DNA of 64,000 bases from Flavobacterium luteolum. GTDB taxonomy: Bacteria > Bacteroidota > Bacteroidia > Flavobacteriales > Flavobacteriaceae. Position numbers and translations under genes: made by a program. Where the stretch lies: positions 1,860,001-1,924,000 of the forward strand of contig NZ_CP114286.1 in assembly GCF_027111275.1 (NCBI RefSeq), given 5' to 3'. The notes under the pieces were generated by a model that saw only the letters and a program-made list of their open reading frames with translations, did not search any database and was not told the DNA's origin. Below, one piece after another: positions 35,527 through 43,044 of the stretch. Position 1 is the first letter of the stretch. The number at the start of each line of letters is the position of its first letter.

Positions 35527-36375
35527 ATGCATATTTTCTACAGTAAAGCAGCGTTGATAGCCTATCTTAAAACTATCAAAACCGCAAATTCAACTATCGG
35601 ATTTGTACCGACAATGGGCGCTTTACACCAAGGACATTTGGCTTTAATGCAACGTTCGCTTAAAGAAAACAACGATACAGTTGTAAGCATTTTTGTCAAT
35701 CCAACACAATTTAACAACCCAGAAGATTTAGCAAAATATCCTAGGACACTAGAAGAAGATGTTAAGAAAATGCGTACATTAAGTGATAAAATTATTTTAT
35801 ACGCACCTTCTGTTGAAGATATTTATGAAGGAAATACCGTTTCGCAGCCTTTTGATTTTGACGGATTAGAAAACCAGATGGAAGGAAAATTCAGACCTGG
35901 GCATTTTAATGGTGTTGGAACAATTGTTAAAAGGCTATTCGAAATCGTGACTCCAACAAATGCCTACTTTGGAGAAAAAGATTTTCAGCAGCTTCAAATT
36001 GTCAAAAAATTAGTTGAAAAAACAGAATTGCAAGTAAATATTGTTGGATGTCCAATTTTTAGAGAAGAAAATCAGCTTGCAATGAGTTCACGTAATGAAC
36101 GTTTGACAGCGGAGGAAAGAAAAGATGCATCGATAATTTATAAAACTTTAACCGAAGCAAAAGAGATTTTTCAAAATCATAGCCCGCAAGAAACAATCGA
36201 ATTTGTAGAAAATTCTTTCAAAGATAATAAGGAGTTCGAACTGGAGTATTTTGTTATTGCTGATGAATCAACACTTTTATCTATCGATAAGAAAGAGAAT
36301 GACAAAAAATACCGAGCATTTATAGCGGTATTTGTTAATTCTATAAGACTGATTGACACCATTTCATTAAATTAA
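35527..36375 (+). CDS. panC: Pantoate-beta-alanine ligase (pantothenate synthetase)
   Basis: This enzyme joins pantoate and beta-alanine with ATP to form pantothenate, the precursor of coenzyme A. Signatures: TIGFVPTMGALHQGHLALM (HxGH nucleotide site), VSIFVNPTQFNNPEDLAKYPR, the GKFRPGHFNGVGTIVKRLF block, YFGEKDFQQLQI and the KMSKS-like AMSSRNERLTAEER. I choose the ATG at 35527, giving 282 residues, the usual length; the in-frame ATG at 35497 lies inside a promoter-like TATGTTTG. It is followed closely by panD (14 nt), which supplies its beta-alanine substrate. Confidence 0.96.
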   Translation: MHIFYSKAALIAYLKTIKTANSTIGFVPTMGALHQGHLALMQRSLKENNDTVVSIFVNPTQFNNPEDLAKYPRTLEEDVKKMRTLSDKIILYAPSVEDIYEGNTVSQPFDFDGLENQMEGKFRPGHFNGVGTIVKRLFEIVTPTNAYFGEKDFQQLQIVKKLVEKTELQVNIVGCPIFREENQLAMSSRNERLTAEERKDASIIYKTLTEAKEIFQNHSPQETIEFVENSFKDNKEFELEYFVIADESTLLSIDKKENDKKYRAFIAVFVNSIRLIDTISLN

Positions 36376-36385
36376 TCTAACTTTG
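36354..36385 (+). promoter_or_regulatory. Promoter before panD (TTG-N21-TAACTTTG), leaderless type
   Basis: TTG at 36354-36356 and TAACTTTG at 36378-36385 are separated by 21 nt, and the ATG of panD is at 36390, only 4 nt past the -7 element. A transcript from here would begin at or next to the start codon. Its -33 part overlaps the end of panC. Confidence 0.5.
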
Positions 36386-36389
36386 CATC

Positions 36390-36740
36390 ATGCAAATTCA
36401 AGTTATAAAATCAAAAATTCATCGCGTTAAAGTAACGGGTGCCGATTTAAATTATATTGGCAGCATTACTATTGATGAAACTTTACTAGAGGCTTCAAAT
36501 ATTATTGAAGGCGAAAAAGTATCTATTGTTAACATTAATAATGGCGAACGTTTTGAAACTTACGCTATTAAAGGTGAAAAAAATTCAGGCGAAATCACTT
36601 TAAACGGTCCTGCTGCAAGAAAAGTTCAAAAAGATGATATCATCATTATCATTTCTTATGCAACCCTAGATTTTGAAGAAGCAAAAACCTTCAAACCTTG
36701 GATTATTTTCCCTAATGAAAATGACAATTCTTTAACCTAA
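36390..36740 (+). CDS. panD: Aspartate 1-decarboxylase
   Basis: This pyruvoyl-dependent enzyme converts L-aspartate to beta-alanine. The 116-residue length is typical. The self-cleavage site is visible as G24-S25 in YIGSITIDE, where Ser25 becomes the pyruvoyl group. Y22, K9 and the R54 equivalent in NNGERFETYAI, and the NGPAARK segment near residue 71, fit the active site. It is the partner of panC immediately upstream, with 14 nt between, so the two form a pantothenate operon; an additional leaderless promoter may serve panD alone. panB is not in the window. Confidence 0.97.
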   Translation: MQIQVIKSKIHRVKVTGADLNYIGSITIDETLLEASNIIEGEKVSIVNINNGERFETYAIKGEKNSGEITLNGPAARKVQKDDIIIIISYATLDFEEAKTFKPWIIFPNENDNSLT

Positions 36741-36942
36741 GATTTTCTTTTTCTTACCGAATTTCCCTACTTTGTCAAAAGTCAATTTTGAACAAAAAGC
36801 TCTTCTTTGGTCTTAATCTAAAATGATTTTGACCATAAAACACTCTGCTTCAATTTTTAATCTACGTAACAAAGAAGCAAATAAAATAGTATATTGCTAC
36901 ACTATTTTCAATACTTTTTAATTTACTGAAATGCCACAAATC

Positions 36943-38097
36943 ATGAAAAAAGTTTACCTACTAACACTTTTGATTTCGTTCTCGTCGTTTGCCCAAAAAA
37001 CGTTCGATAACATTAAATCAGAAAAACTGGGAGAAGAGCGCAGAATTACGATCGGACTTCCTGCTTCTTATGAAGCAAACAAAGACAAAAAATACCCTGT
37101 CCTTTATTTATTGGATGGAGATTACTTATTTGATCCATTTTCTGGAGCCGTAAGTTATGGAACCTATTGGGACGATATTCCAGAAATGATCATTATCGGG
37201 ATTCATCAAAACAAAAACGAAGAACGCTATGATGACACTACAATAGATCAAAACGAAGGTTTGCCATTTGAAAAAGGCGCAAAATTTTTCGAATTTATTG
37301 GAGCTGAATTAATTCCATACATTGAAAAAAAATATCGCACCTCACCTTTCAGGCTTATCGCAGGTCATGACGTGACAGCTAGTTTTGCTAATTTTTATTT
37401 GTACAAAGAGATCCCACTTTTTAATGCATACATCTGTTTAAGCCCAGAGCTTGCCCCAAAAATGGAAGTGCGCATTGCTGAGAAGTTTGCAAAAGTAAAA
37501 AGTCCAATTTTCTATTATCTTTCTGCTGGAGAAGGCGATATTAAGAAAATTAAAGAACCAATAGATAAATTAAACAGCAATATTAAAATCGCTAATAATC
37601 CGTTAGTGAATTATAAATATGATGTATTTAAAGGCGCAACACATTATACAGAAGTATTGCATTCTATACCAAGTGCATTATACCAAATTTTTGAAGTATA
37701 CAGACCTATAAATTCTGCCGAATACAACGACAAAATTGCGGTTCTTCAAACAGGTTATGCAGAATATTTAGAAAAAAAATACGCTACAATGTCTGAAGTT
37801 TTGGGAGTTCAAATTCCTGTTCGAATGAGCGATTTTAAAGTAATGGAAAATCTTATTTTAAAGAGAAACGCTTACGATGAATTGGGAAAGATGGCCGAAA
37901 TTGGAAATGTGAATTATCCAAAAGCTATGTTGGGAGAATATGAATTAGGCTTGATGTACGAAAAAATGGGCGATCCTAAACATGCTTCAAAAAAATACCA
38001 AAACGCATCTCAAATGGAGCCAATTGGTGATTTGAACAAAGACTTGATGTATGAGAAAATTGACGAAATGAATACACTTGCTAAAAAAAGTAAATAA
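36943..38097 (+). CDS. Secreted esterase-D-like protein lacking the catalytic serine, with C-terminal TPR-like tail
   Basis: Starting at the ATG at 36943 (an in-frame ATG at 36931 is four codons upstream) the protein has 384 residues and a signal peptide ending SSFAQ, so it is periplasmic or exported. The alpha/beta hydrolase (putative esterase) core shows YPVLYLLDGDYLFDP and an oxyanion-side WDDIPEMIIIGIHQ. At the nucleophile elbow the family has GHSxGG but here it reads AGHDVTASF, an aspartate in place of serine (about residue 143 of this form). A likely histidine remains in GATHYTEVLHSIP. The last 60 residues (AMLGEYELGLMYEKMGDPK) look like TPR helices. It may be a non-enzymatic homologue. 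It overlaps radA by one base (TAATG), implying translational coupling. Confidence 0.78.
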   Translation: MKKVYLLTLLISFSSFAQKTFDNIKSEKLGEERRITIGLPASYEANKDKKYPVLYLLDGDYLFDPFSGAVSYGTYWDDIPEMIIIGIHQNKNEERYDDTTIDQNEGLPFEKGAKFFEFIGAELIPYIEKKYRTSPFRLIAGHDVTASFANFYLYKEIPLFNAYICLSPELAPKMEVRIAEKFAKVKSPIFYYLSAGEGDIKKIKEPIDKLNSNIKIANNPLVNYKYDVFKGATHYTEVLHSIPSALYQIFEVYRPINSAEYNDKIAVLQTGYAEYLEKKYATMSEVLGVQIPVRMSDFKVMENLILKRNAYDELGKMAEIGNVNYPKAMLGEYELGLMYEKMGDPKHASKKYQNASQMEPIGDLNKDLMYEKIDEMNTLAKKSK

Positions 38098-39458
38098 TGT
38101 CAAAAGTTAAAACTTCCTTTTTCTGCCAAAACTGCGGAACCCAATATGCCAAATGGCAAGGGCAATGTAACGCGTGCAAAGAATGGAATACGATTGCCGA
38201 AGAAATTATTCAGAAACAGGATAAAGTGGCTTGGAAAAGTGAACCTACTCCAACCAGCAAAGCGCCAAAGCCTTTAAAAATCAACGAAATTGATTCGACA
38301 CAGGAAGTTCGAATGGACACAACCGACGGCGAATTGAATCGTGTTTTGGGTGGCGGACTTGTTCCTGGATCTTTAACGCTTTTAGGTGGAGAGCCCGGCA
38401 TCGGAAAAAGTACACTTTTACTTCAAGTATCATTAAAGTTACCTTATAAAACATTATACGTTTCTGGAGAAGAAAGTCAGAAACAAATTAAAATGCGTGC
38501 AGAAAGAATTACGCCAAACAGCGACAACTGTTATATTCTTACTGAAACAAAAACTCAGAACATCTTTAAACAAATCGAAACTATTCAGCCTGAAGTAGTC
38601 ATTATTGACTCCATTCAGACTTTGCATACCGATTATATCGAATCGACTGCAGGAAGTATTTCTCAAATTCGTGAAACCACTGCCGAATTAATCAAATTTG
38701 CTAAGGAAAGCAATATTCCCGTAATATTAATTGGGCACATTACCAAAGACGGAAACATCGCAGGACCAAAAATCCTAGAGCACATGGTCGATACCGTTTT
38801 GCAGTTTGAAGGGGACAGAAATCATATTTATAGAATTTTGCGTTCGCTTAAAAACCGTTTTGGTTCGACTTCAGAACTTGGTATTTACGAAATGCTCGGA
38901 AGCGGTTTACGAGAAGTTAGCAATCCTTCTGAAATCCTGATTTCACATAAAGACGAAGAACTTTCAGGAACGGCAATCGCAACTACTCTTGAAGGCATGC
39001 GTCCGTTGATGATCGAAATACAATCTTTGGTTAGCACGGCAGTTTATGGAACACCTCAAAGAAGCACAACAGGCTACAACGCCAAAAGACTAAATATGAT
39101 TTTGGCTGTTTTAGAAAAAAGAGCTGGCTTCCGTTTAGGCGCAAAAGATGTTTTCCTGAATGTTACGGGAGGAATTTCTGTTGATGATCCTGCCATTGAC
39201 TTAGCTGTTGTTGCCGCAATTTTATCGTCTAATGAAGATATTCCTGTTGGAAAAGGTTTCTGTTTTGCTGGCGAAGTCGGACTTTCTGGCGAAATTCGCC
39301 CTGTAAACCGTGTAGATCAGCGCATTCAAGAAGCTGAAAAATTAGGTTTCGATACTATCTTTGTTTCTAAATACAACAAAATTGCTTTAAAGAATACAGG
39401 AATTAAAATTGAACTTGTGGCAAAAATTGAAGATGTTGCAAGTATACTTTTTGGTTAA
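38097..39458 (+). CDS. radA: DNA repair protein RadA
   Basis: This 453-residue ATPase promotes branch migration in recombinational repair. The N-terminal zinc finger is visible (CQNCGTQYAKWQGQCNAC), then the RecA-like core with Walker A GGEPGIGKST at about residues 98-107 and Walker B VVIIDSIQT, the RadA-specific KNRFG motif in SLKNRFGSTSELG, and a C-terminal Lon-protease-like domain (GGISVDDPAIDLAVVAAIL, FAGEVGLSGEIRPV). Length is normal. The start codon overlaps the stop of the esterase-like gene by one base. The protein is cytoplasmic. No terminator with a clear stem follows; the spacer downstream carries a degenerate repeat. Confidence 0.97.
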   Translation: MSKVKTSFFCQNCGTQYAKWQGQCNACKEWNTIAEEIIQKQDKVAWKSEPTPTSKAPKPLKINEIDSTQEVRMDTTDGELNRVLGGGLVPGSLTLLGGEPGIGKSTLLLQVSLKLPYKTLYVSGEESQKQIKMRAERITPNSDNCYILTETKTQNIFKQIETIQPEVVIIDSIQTLHTDYIESTAGSISQIRETTAELIKFAKESNIPVILIGHITKDGNIAGPKILEHMVDTVLQFEGDRNHIYRILRSLKNRFGSTSELGIYEMLGSGLREVSNPSEILISHKDEELSGTAIATTLEGMRPLMIEIQSLVSTAVYGTPQRSTTGYNAKRLNMILAVLEKRAGFRLGAKDVFLNVTGGISVDDPAIDLAVVAAILSSNEDIPVGKGFCFAGEVGLSGEIRPVNRVDQRIQEAEKLGFDTIFVSKYNKIALKNTGIKIELVAKIEDVASILFG

Positions 39459-39470
39459 TTTTTTCTTTTT

Positions 39471-39568
39471 GCCATGAATTGCACAAATTAAACACGAATT
39501 TTATTTTAAATTTAAAATCTGAATTTATACATTTTACATTATCTAAAATTAATTCGCGTAATTCGTGA
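39471..39568. repeat. Degenerate inverted repeat in the radA-GT51 spacer
   Basis: The left arm (39471-39500, with CATGAATTGCACAAATTAAA then CACGAATT) and right arm (39545-39568, AATTCGCGTAATTCGTG) are imperfectly complementary, built on the word CACGAATT. It resembles the other short-word arrays in this window's spacers. Confidence 0.5.
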
Positions 39569-39623
39569 CAAACAAACAATACTACGTTTCAAAAATTTCT
39601 AAATTCTTTTGAAAACCAACTTT

Positions 39624-41588
39624 ATGAATTTTCCAAAACAAAAAATATATAAAGCATTAAAAATACTAGGAATAATAATTTTAGTGCTTTGCATCGGACT
39701 GTACTATTTTCGTAATTCACTTTTAAAACAGGCCATTGCAAAAGTTACCCATAAAATGGCCGTTCAGTACAACAGTAATTTTTCTGTTGAATCGGCTTCA
39801 TTTGATGGTTTATCTACAATAAAATTGACAGATGTTGTTTTGGCGCCAATTAATGCTGATACGCTTGTCAAAATAAAGAATGTGGAAACCAGCATCAGCT
39901 TAAGCAATTTACTTATTGGAGATGTTCAAGTTGGAACTTTAAAAGTAGACAATGGATATATTCAATTAGTAAAAAAAGGCAAAAAACGAAATTTTGATGC
40001 TTTTCTAAAAAGAGATCGTGAAGAAACAGAATCTAACGAAAAACGCAAATATGCTTCATTTGCTTACAGAATCATTTCGAAAGTACTAAATCTAGTTCCA
40101 ACCGATATGGATTTGAAAAACTTCAAATTCAAAATCGACGACAATGGAAAACAAACCAATATTGATGTAGACAAACTAGTTTTAAGCAACAAACAGCTTG
40201 AAACCAATCTTCATGTTCAGGCGAAAGATTTTGATCAGCGCTGGAACATTAAAGGATTTGCTGATCCGAGAAATAAAAAAGCTGACATTCGATTTTTTAA
40301 TCTTGATACTGGAGCCATTCGCGTTCCGTATTTGGATCAGCGTTATAACTTAAAAGCAAGTTTTGATTCCATTCGATTAAATGTTCAAAACATTGACAAA
40401 AGTGGCAGCGAACTGCATATTGACGGTTATACTTCAATTGCCAATCTTAAAATCAATCATCCAAAAATTGCCAGTAAAGATGTGGTTATAAAAAATGCCC
40501 GTTTTGATTACCGCTTTTTATTGGGAGACAGTTTCATCTCAATCGACAGTACTTCAACAATGCAGTTGAATAAAATCAAAGTTCGTCCTTATATTTCTTA
40601 TGATACCGAAAAGGATACGATTTATACTTTGAAGGTCGATATTCCGAAAATGAAAGCGCAAGATTTTATCGTTTCGCTTCCCGATGGATTATTTACGCAT
40701 TTTCAAGGAATGCAGGCAACTGGAAATTTTGATTACAAATTGGATTTCAAATTCAATAAAAACAAACCAAATACGCTTGTTTTTGACAGTAAGCTTAATA
40801 AAGAAGATTTACGAATCACCAAATATGGAGAAGCCGATTTAAATAAACTAAACGGCGAATTTGTGTATCGTGCGATTATTCAAAATGTATTGCAAAGACC
40901 TGTTTTGGTCGGGAATGCAAATCCAAATTATACGCCTTTAGATCAGATTTCCCCTTATTTAAGAAAATGTGTTTTAACGACAGAAGATCCATCTTTCTTC
41001 TCGCATCGCGGATTCATAAACGAAGCGTTCAAACAATCGATTCTTAAAAATATTCGAACTAAGAAATTCTCTCGCGGTGCCAGCACAATCAGCATGCAGT
41101 TAATTAAGAATGTCTTTTTAACTCGTGAAAAAACGCTTTCGCGAAAGCTTGAAGAAATCCTTCTAGTTTACATTTTAGAAAACAACCGAATTGTAAGCAA
41201 AGAAAGAATGCTAGAAGTGTATTTCAATATTATTGAATGGGGACCAAATGTATATGGAATTGGCGAAGCGAGTCATTTCTATTTCCAGAAAAGTCCATCA
41301 GCTTTAAATGTAGACGAATGTTTATACTTAGCAACGATAATTCCGAAACCAAGAAAATTCATGTATCAGTTTAATGATCAAGGAAATTTGAAAGATTACG
41401 CCATTAAAAACCAGAAATTCTTGAAGAATTTGATGTTTAGAAGAGGTTTATTAGTTCCTGAAGATACAATTGGATTATTGCCGGTTTACATTTCAGGAAA
41501 TGCACGTTCTTTAATCAAAATTAAAGTTCCTGACTCGACAGCTATTAAAACTGATTCTTTGGCTGTTGATGATGAATTTGATTTATAG
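39624..41588 (+). CDS. AsmA-like / GT51 peptidoglycan transglycosylase fusion
   Basis: From the ATG at 39624 (TTG at 39609 is also in frame) the protein has 654 residues. Residues about 10-32 are a membrane anchor. Residues about 40-410 are repeated beta strands typical of AsmA/DUF748-like envelope proteins (VESASFDGLSTIKLTDVVL, LVKIKNVETSISLSNLLIG, LHIDGYTSIANLKI). Residues about 425-600 are a GT51 domain: TTEDPSFFSHRGF with the catalytic Glu at about 454, RGASTISMQLIKNVFLT, KLEEILLVYILE, and EVYFNIIEWGPNVYGIGEA. GT51 polymerises lipid II into glycan strands. There is no transpeptidase domain. The N-terminal half is not part of ordinary MtgA-type enzymes, which are about 240 residues. Confidence 0.85.
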   Translation: MNFPKQKIYKALKILGIIILVLCIGLYYFRNSLLKQAIAKVTHKMAVQYNSNFSVESASFDGLSTIKLTDVVLAPINADTLVKIKNVETSISLSNLLIGDVQVGTLKVDNGYIQLVKKGKKRNFDAFLKRDREETESNEKRKYASFAYRIISKVLNLVPTDMDLKNFKFKIDDNGKQTNIDVDKLVLSNKQLETNLHVQAKDFDQRWNIKGFADPRNKKADIRFFNLDTGAIRVPYLDQRYNLKASFDSIRLNVQNIDKSGSELHIDGYTSIANLKINHPKIASKDVVIKNARFDYRFLLGDSFISIDSTSTMQLNKIKVRPYISYDTEKDTIYTLKVDIPKMKAQDFIVSLPDGLFTHFQGMQATGNFDYKLDFKFNKNKPNTLVFDSKLNKEDLRITKYGEADLNKLNGEFVYRAIIQNVLQRPVLVGNANPNYTPLDQISPYLRKCVLTTEDPSFFSHRGFINEAFKQSILKNIRTKKFSRGASTISMQLIKNVFLTREKTLSRKLEEILLVYILENNRIVSKERMLEVYFNIIEWGPNVYGIGEASHFYFQKSPSALNVDECLYLATIIPKPRKFMYQFNDQGNLKDYAIKNQKFLKNLMFRRGLLVPEDTIGLLPVYISGNARSLIKIKVPDSTAIKTDSLAVDDEFDL

Positions 41589-41589
41589 T

Positions 41590-41733
41590 TTAACCGCAAG
41601 GTTCGCAAAGATTTACGCAAAGCACGCAAAGATTTTTTAACTTTTAAAAGGAAAATCTTTGCGTGCTTTTCTATTATTTTATTGATTAAAACATTGCGAA
41701 CTTTGCGTAAATCTTTGCGCTCTTCGCGGTTAA
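41590..41733. repeat. Large nested inverted repeat between convergent genes
   Basis: The outer arms 41590-41622 and 41701-41733 (33 nt each) are complementary at 27 or more positions, mismatched only in a six-base block. A second perfect 18-bp hairpin lies inside (41619-41636 with 41652-41669). Both are built from the word CGCAAAG. Almost the whole 152-nt spacer is this structure; it can fold from either strand and may terminate both genes. Confidence 0.85.
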
Positions 41734-41740
41734 ATATACT

Positions 41741-42778
41741 TTAAGGCGCAGGATCTGGAATTATAGTCTGAACAGCGTCAATTTCTGCTAAGATTTGTTT
41801 AGAAAGAACCACATCAATTGTGTCAATGTTTTCTTTTAATTGTTCCATAGTTGTCGCTCCGATAATAGCGCTTGTCAAAAATGGTTGTTGCAACACAAAT
41901 CCCATTGCAAGCTGCGTTAACGTCAAACCATGTTTTTTAGCAATTTCCTGATACAATTTGGTCGCTTCGGTACATTGGTCGCTATTGTAACGTTTGTATT
42001 GCGGAAAAAGATTAATTCTCGCTTTTGGATGACTTTCTCCAGTTAAGAATTTTCCAGTCAAAACTCCGAACGCCAAAGGCGAATATCCCAATAAACCAAC
42101 ATTTTCGTATTTTGAAACTTCTGCAGAATTCACTTCAAACAAACGGTTCAATAAAGAATACGGATTTTGAACAGTTTTGATTCTTGGAAGATTGTTGTAT
42201 TTGCTTTCTTCCAAAAGGCGCATCATTCCCCAAGCGTTTTCATTTGAAACCCCAATGTGTTTGATTTTACCTTCTTTAATTAATCCGTCGAAAGTTTCTA
42301 AGATTTCTCTGAAATTATCTTCCCAAACATCATCGTGCCCGTGAAAAGCACGCTGTCCAAAATTATTCGTTTTTCTTTCTGGCCAATGCATTTGGTACAA
42401 ATCGATATAGTCTGTTTGAAGTCTTTTTAAACTATTTTCAACCGCATATTTAATACTTGCTGGAGAAAAATCCAGTTTCTCACGCATATAACCAAAATTT
42501 GGGTTCGGACCCGCAATTTTAGAAGCCAAAACCACCTTATCTCTATTTCCCGATTTCTTAAACCAAGTTCCAATAATTTTTTCAGTGCTACCATAAGTTG
42601 CTTCACTCGCAGGAACCGAATACATTTCGGCTGTATCAAAAAAATTAACGCCTCTTTCAAGAGCATAATCCATTTGTTCGTGTCCTTCTGCTTCTGTATT
42701 CTGTTGCCCGAACGTCATCGTTCCAAGGCATATTTTACTAACTTTTATATCGGTGTTGGGTAATGTAGTGTATTTCAT
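41741..42778 (-). CDS. Aldo/keto reductase (Tas-like)
   Basis: This 345-residue cytoplasmic NADPH-dependent reductase has the aldo/keto reductase barrel. Signatures: ICLGTMTFGQQN, the catalytic Asp-Tyr in GVNFFDTAEMYSVP, the catalytic Lys region VVLASKIAGP, the catalytic His region IDLYQMHWPE, IKHIGVSNENAWG, and the coenzyme loop TSAIIGATTMEQL. Length and order fit the Tas/YghZ branch. The physiological substrate is unknown. It is convergent with the AsmA/GT51 gene, separated by the large inverted repeat. The spacer upstream has 8-nt CTAAGNNN arrays and a TAACTTTG element. Confidence 0.9.
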   Translation of the reverse strand: MKYTTLPNTDIKVSKICLGTMTFGQQNTEAEGHEQMDYALERGVNFFDTAEMYSVPASEATYGSTEKIIGTWFKKSGNRDKVVLASKIAGPNPNFGYMREKLDFSPASIKYAVENSLKRLQTDYIDLYQMHWPERKTNNFGQRAFHGHDDVWEDNFREILETFDGLIKEGKIKHIGVSNENAWGMMRLLEESKYNNLPRIKTVQNPYSLLNRLFEVNSAEVSKYENVGLLGYSPLAFGVLTGKFLTGESHPKARINLFPQYKRYNSDQCTEATKLYQEIAKKHGLTLTQLAMGFVLQQPFLTSAIIGATTMEQLKENIDTIDVVLSKQILAEIDAVQTIIPDPAP

Positions 42779-42791
42779 TTTTTTTTGAGTT

Positions 42792-42824
42792 GCTAAGGTT
42801 CTAAGCCGCTAAGATTCTAAGTTT
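42792..42824 (+). repeat. 8-nt CTAAGNNN array, copy 1
   Basis: Four 8-nt units (CTAAGGTT, CTAAGCCG, CTAAGATT, CTAAGTTT) lie just upstream of the aldo/keto reductase start codon. CTAAG is invariant and the other three bases vary. Confidence 0.8.
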
Positions 42825-42847
42825 TCTTATTTTGAGTTATAAAGCTT

Positions 42848-42855
42848 CAAAGTTA
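42848..42855 (-). promoter_or_regulatory. -7 element of the aldo/keto reductase gene (TAACTTTG)
   Basis: TAACTTTG on the minus strand lies 69 nt before the start codon at 42778. A leader starting here would carry the CTAAGNNN array. No TTG is at the right distance. Confidence 0.35.
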
Positions 42856-42919
42856 CGAACGGATTTCTCAAATCTAAAAACGAGAAAGGTTAAAAAAAGT
42901 ACAAGATTTATTTTGAGAG

Positions 42920-42952
42920 GCTAAGGTTCTAAGGAACTAAGATGTTAAGTTT
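42920..42952 (+). repeat. 8-nt CTAAGNNN array, copy 2
   Basis: Four 8-nt units (CTAAGGTT, CTAAGGAA, CTAAGATG, TTAAGTTT), in the same orientation as copy 1. Confidence 0.78.
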
Positions 42953-42967
42953 AAATTCAAGTTAATA

Positions 42968-43000
42968 AAAAAGGGTTGAAGAAAAACTTCAACCCTTTTT
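42968..43000 (-). terminator. Terminator of the OmpA-family gene
   Basis: A perfect 14-bp stem AAAAAGGGTTGAAG (42968-42981) pairs with 42987-43000 around a 5-nt A loop, flanked by A/T tracts. It follows the OmpA-family stop codon by about 40 nt. Confidence 0.88.
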
Positions 43001-43004
43001 CTAA

Positions 43005-43044
43005 AATCTTAGAAACTTAGTATCTCAGAACCTTAGCATTTTAG
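43005..43044 (-). repeat. 8-nt array in opposite orientation, overlapping the stop codon of the OmpA-family gene
   Basis: Five 8-nt units ending CTTAG, CTTAG, CTCAG, CTTAG and TTTAG are the complement of the CTAAGNNN arrays. The stop codon of the OmpA-family gene (43041-43043) lies in the last unit. Confidence 0.78.
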
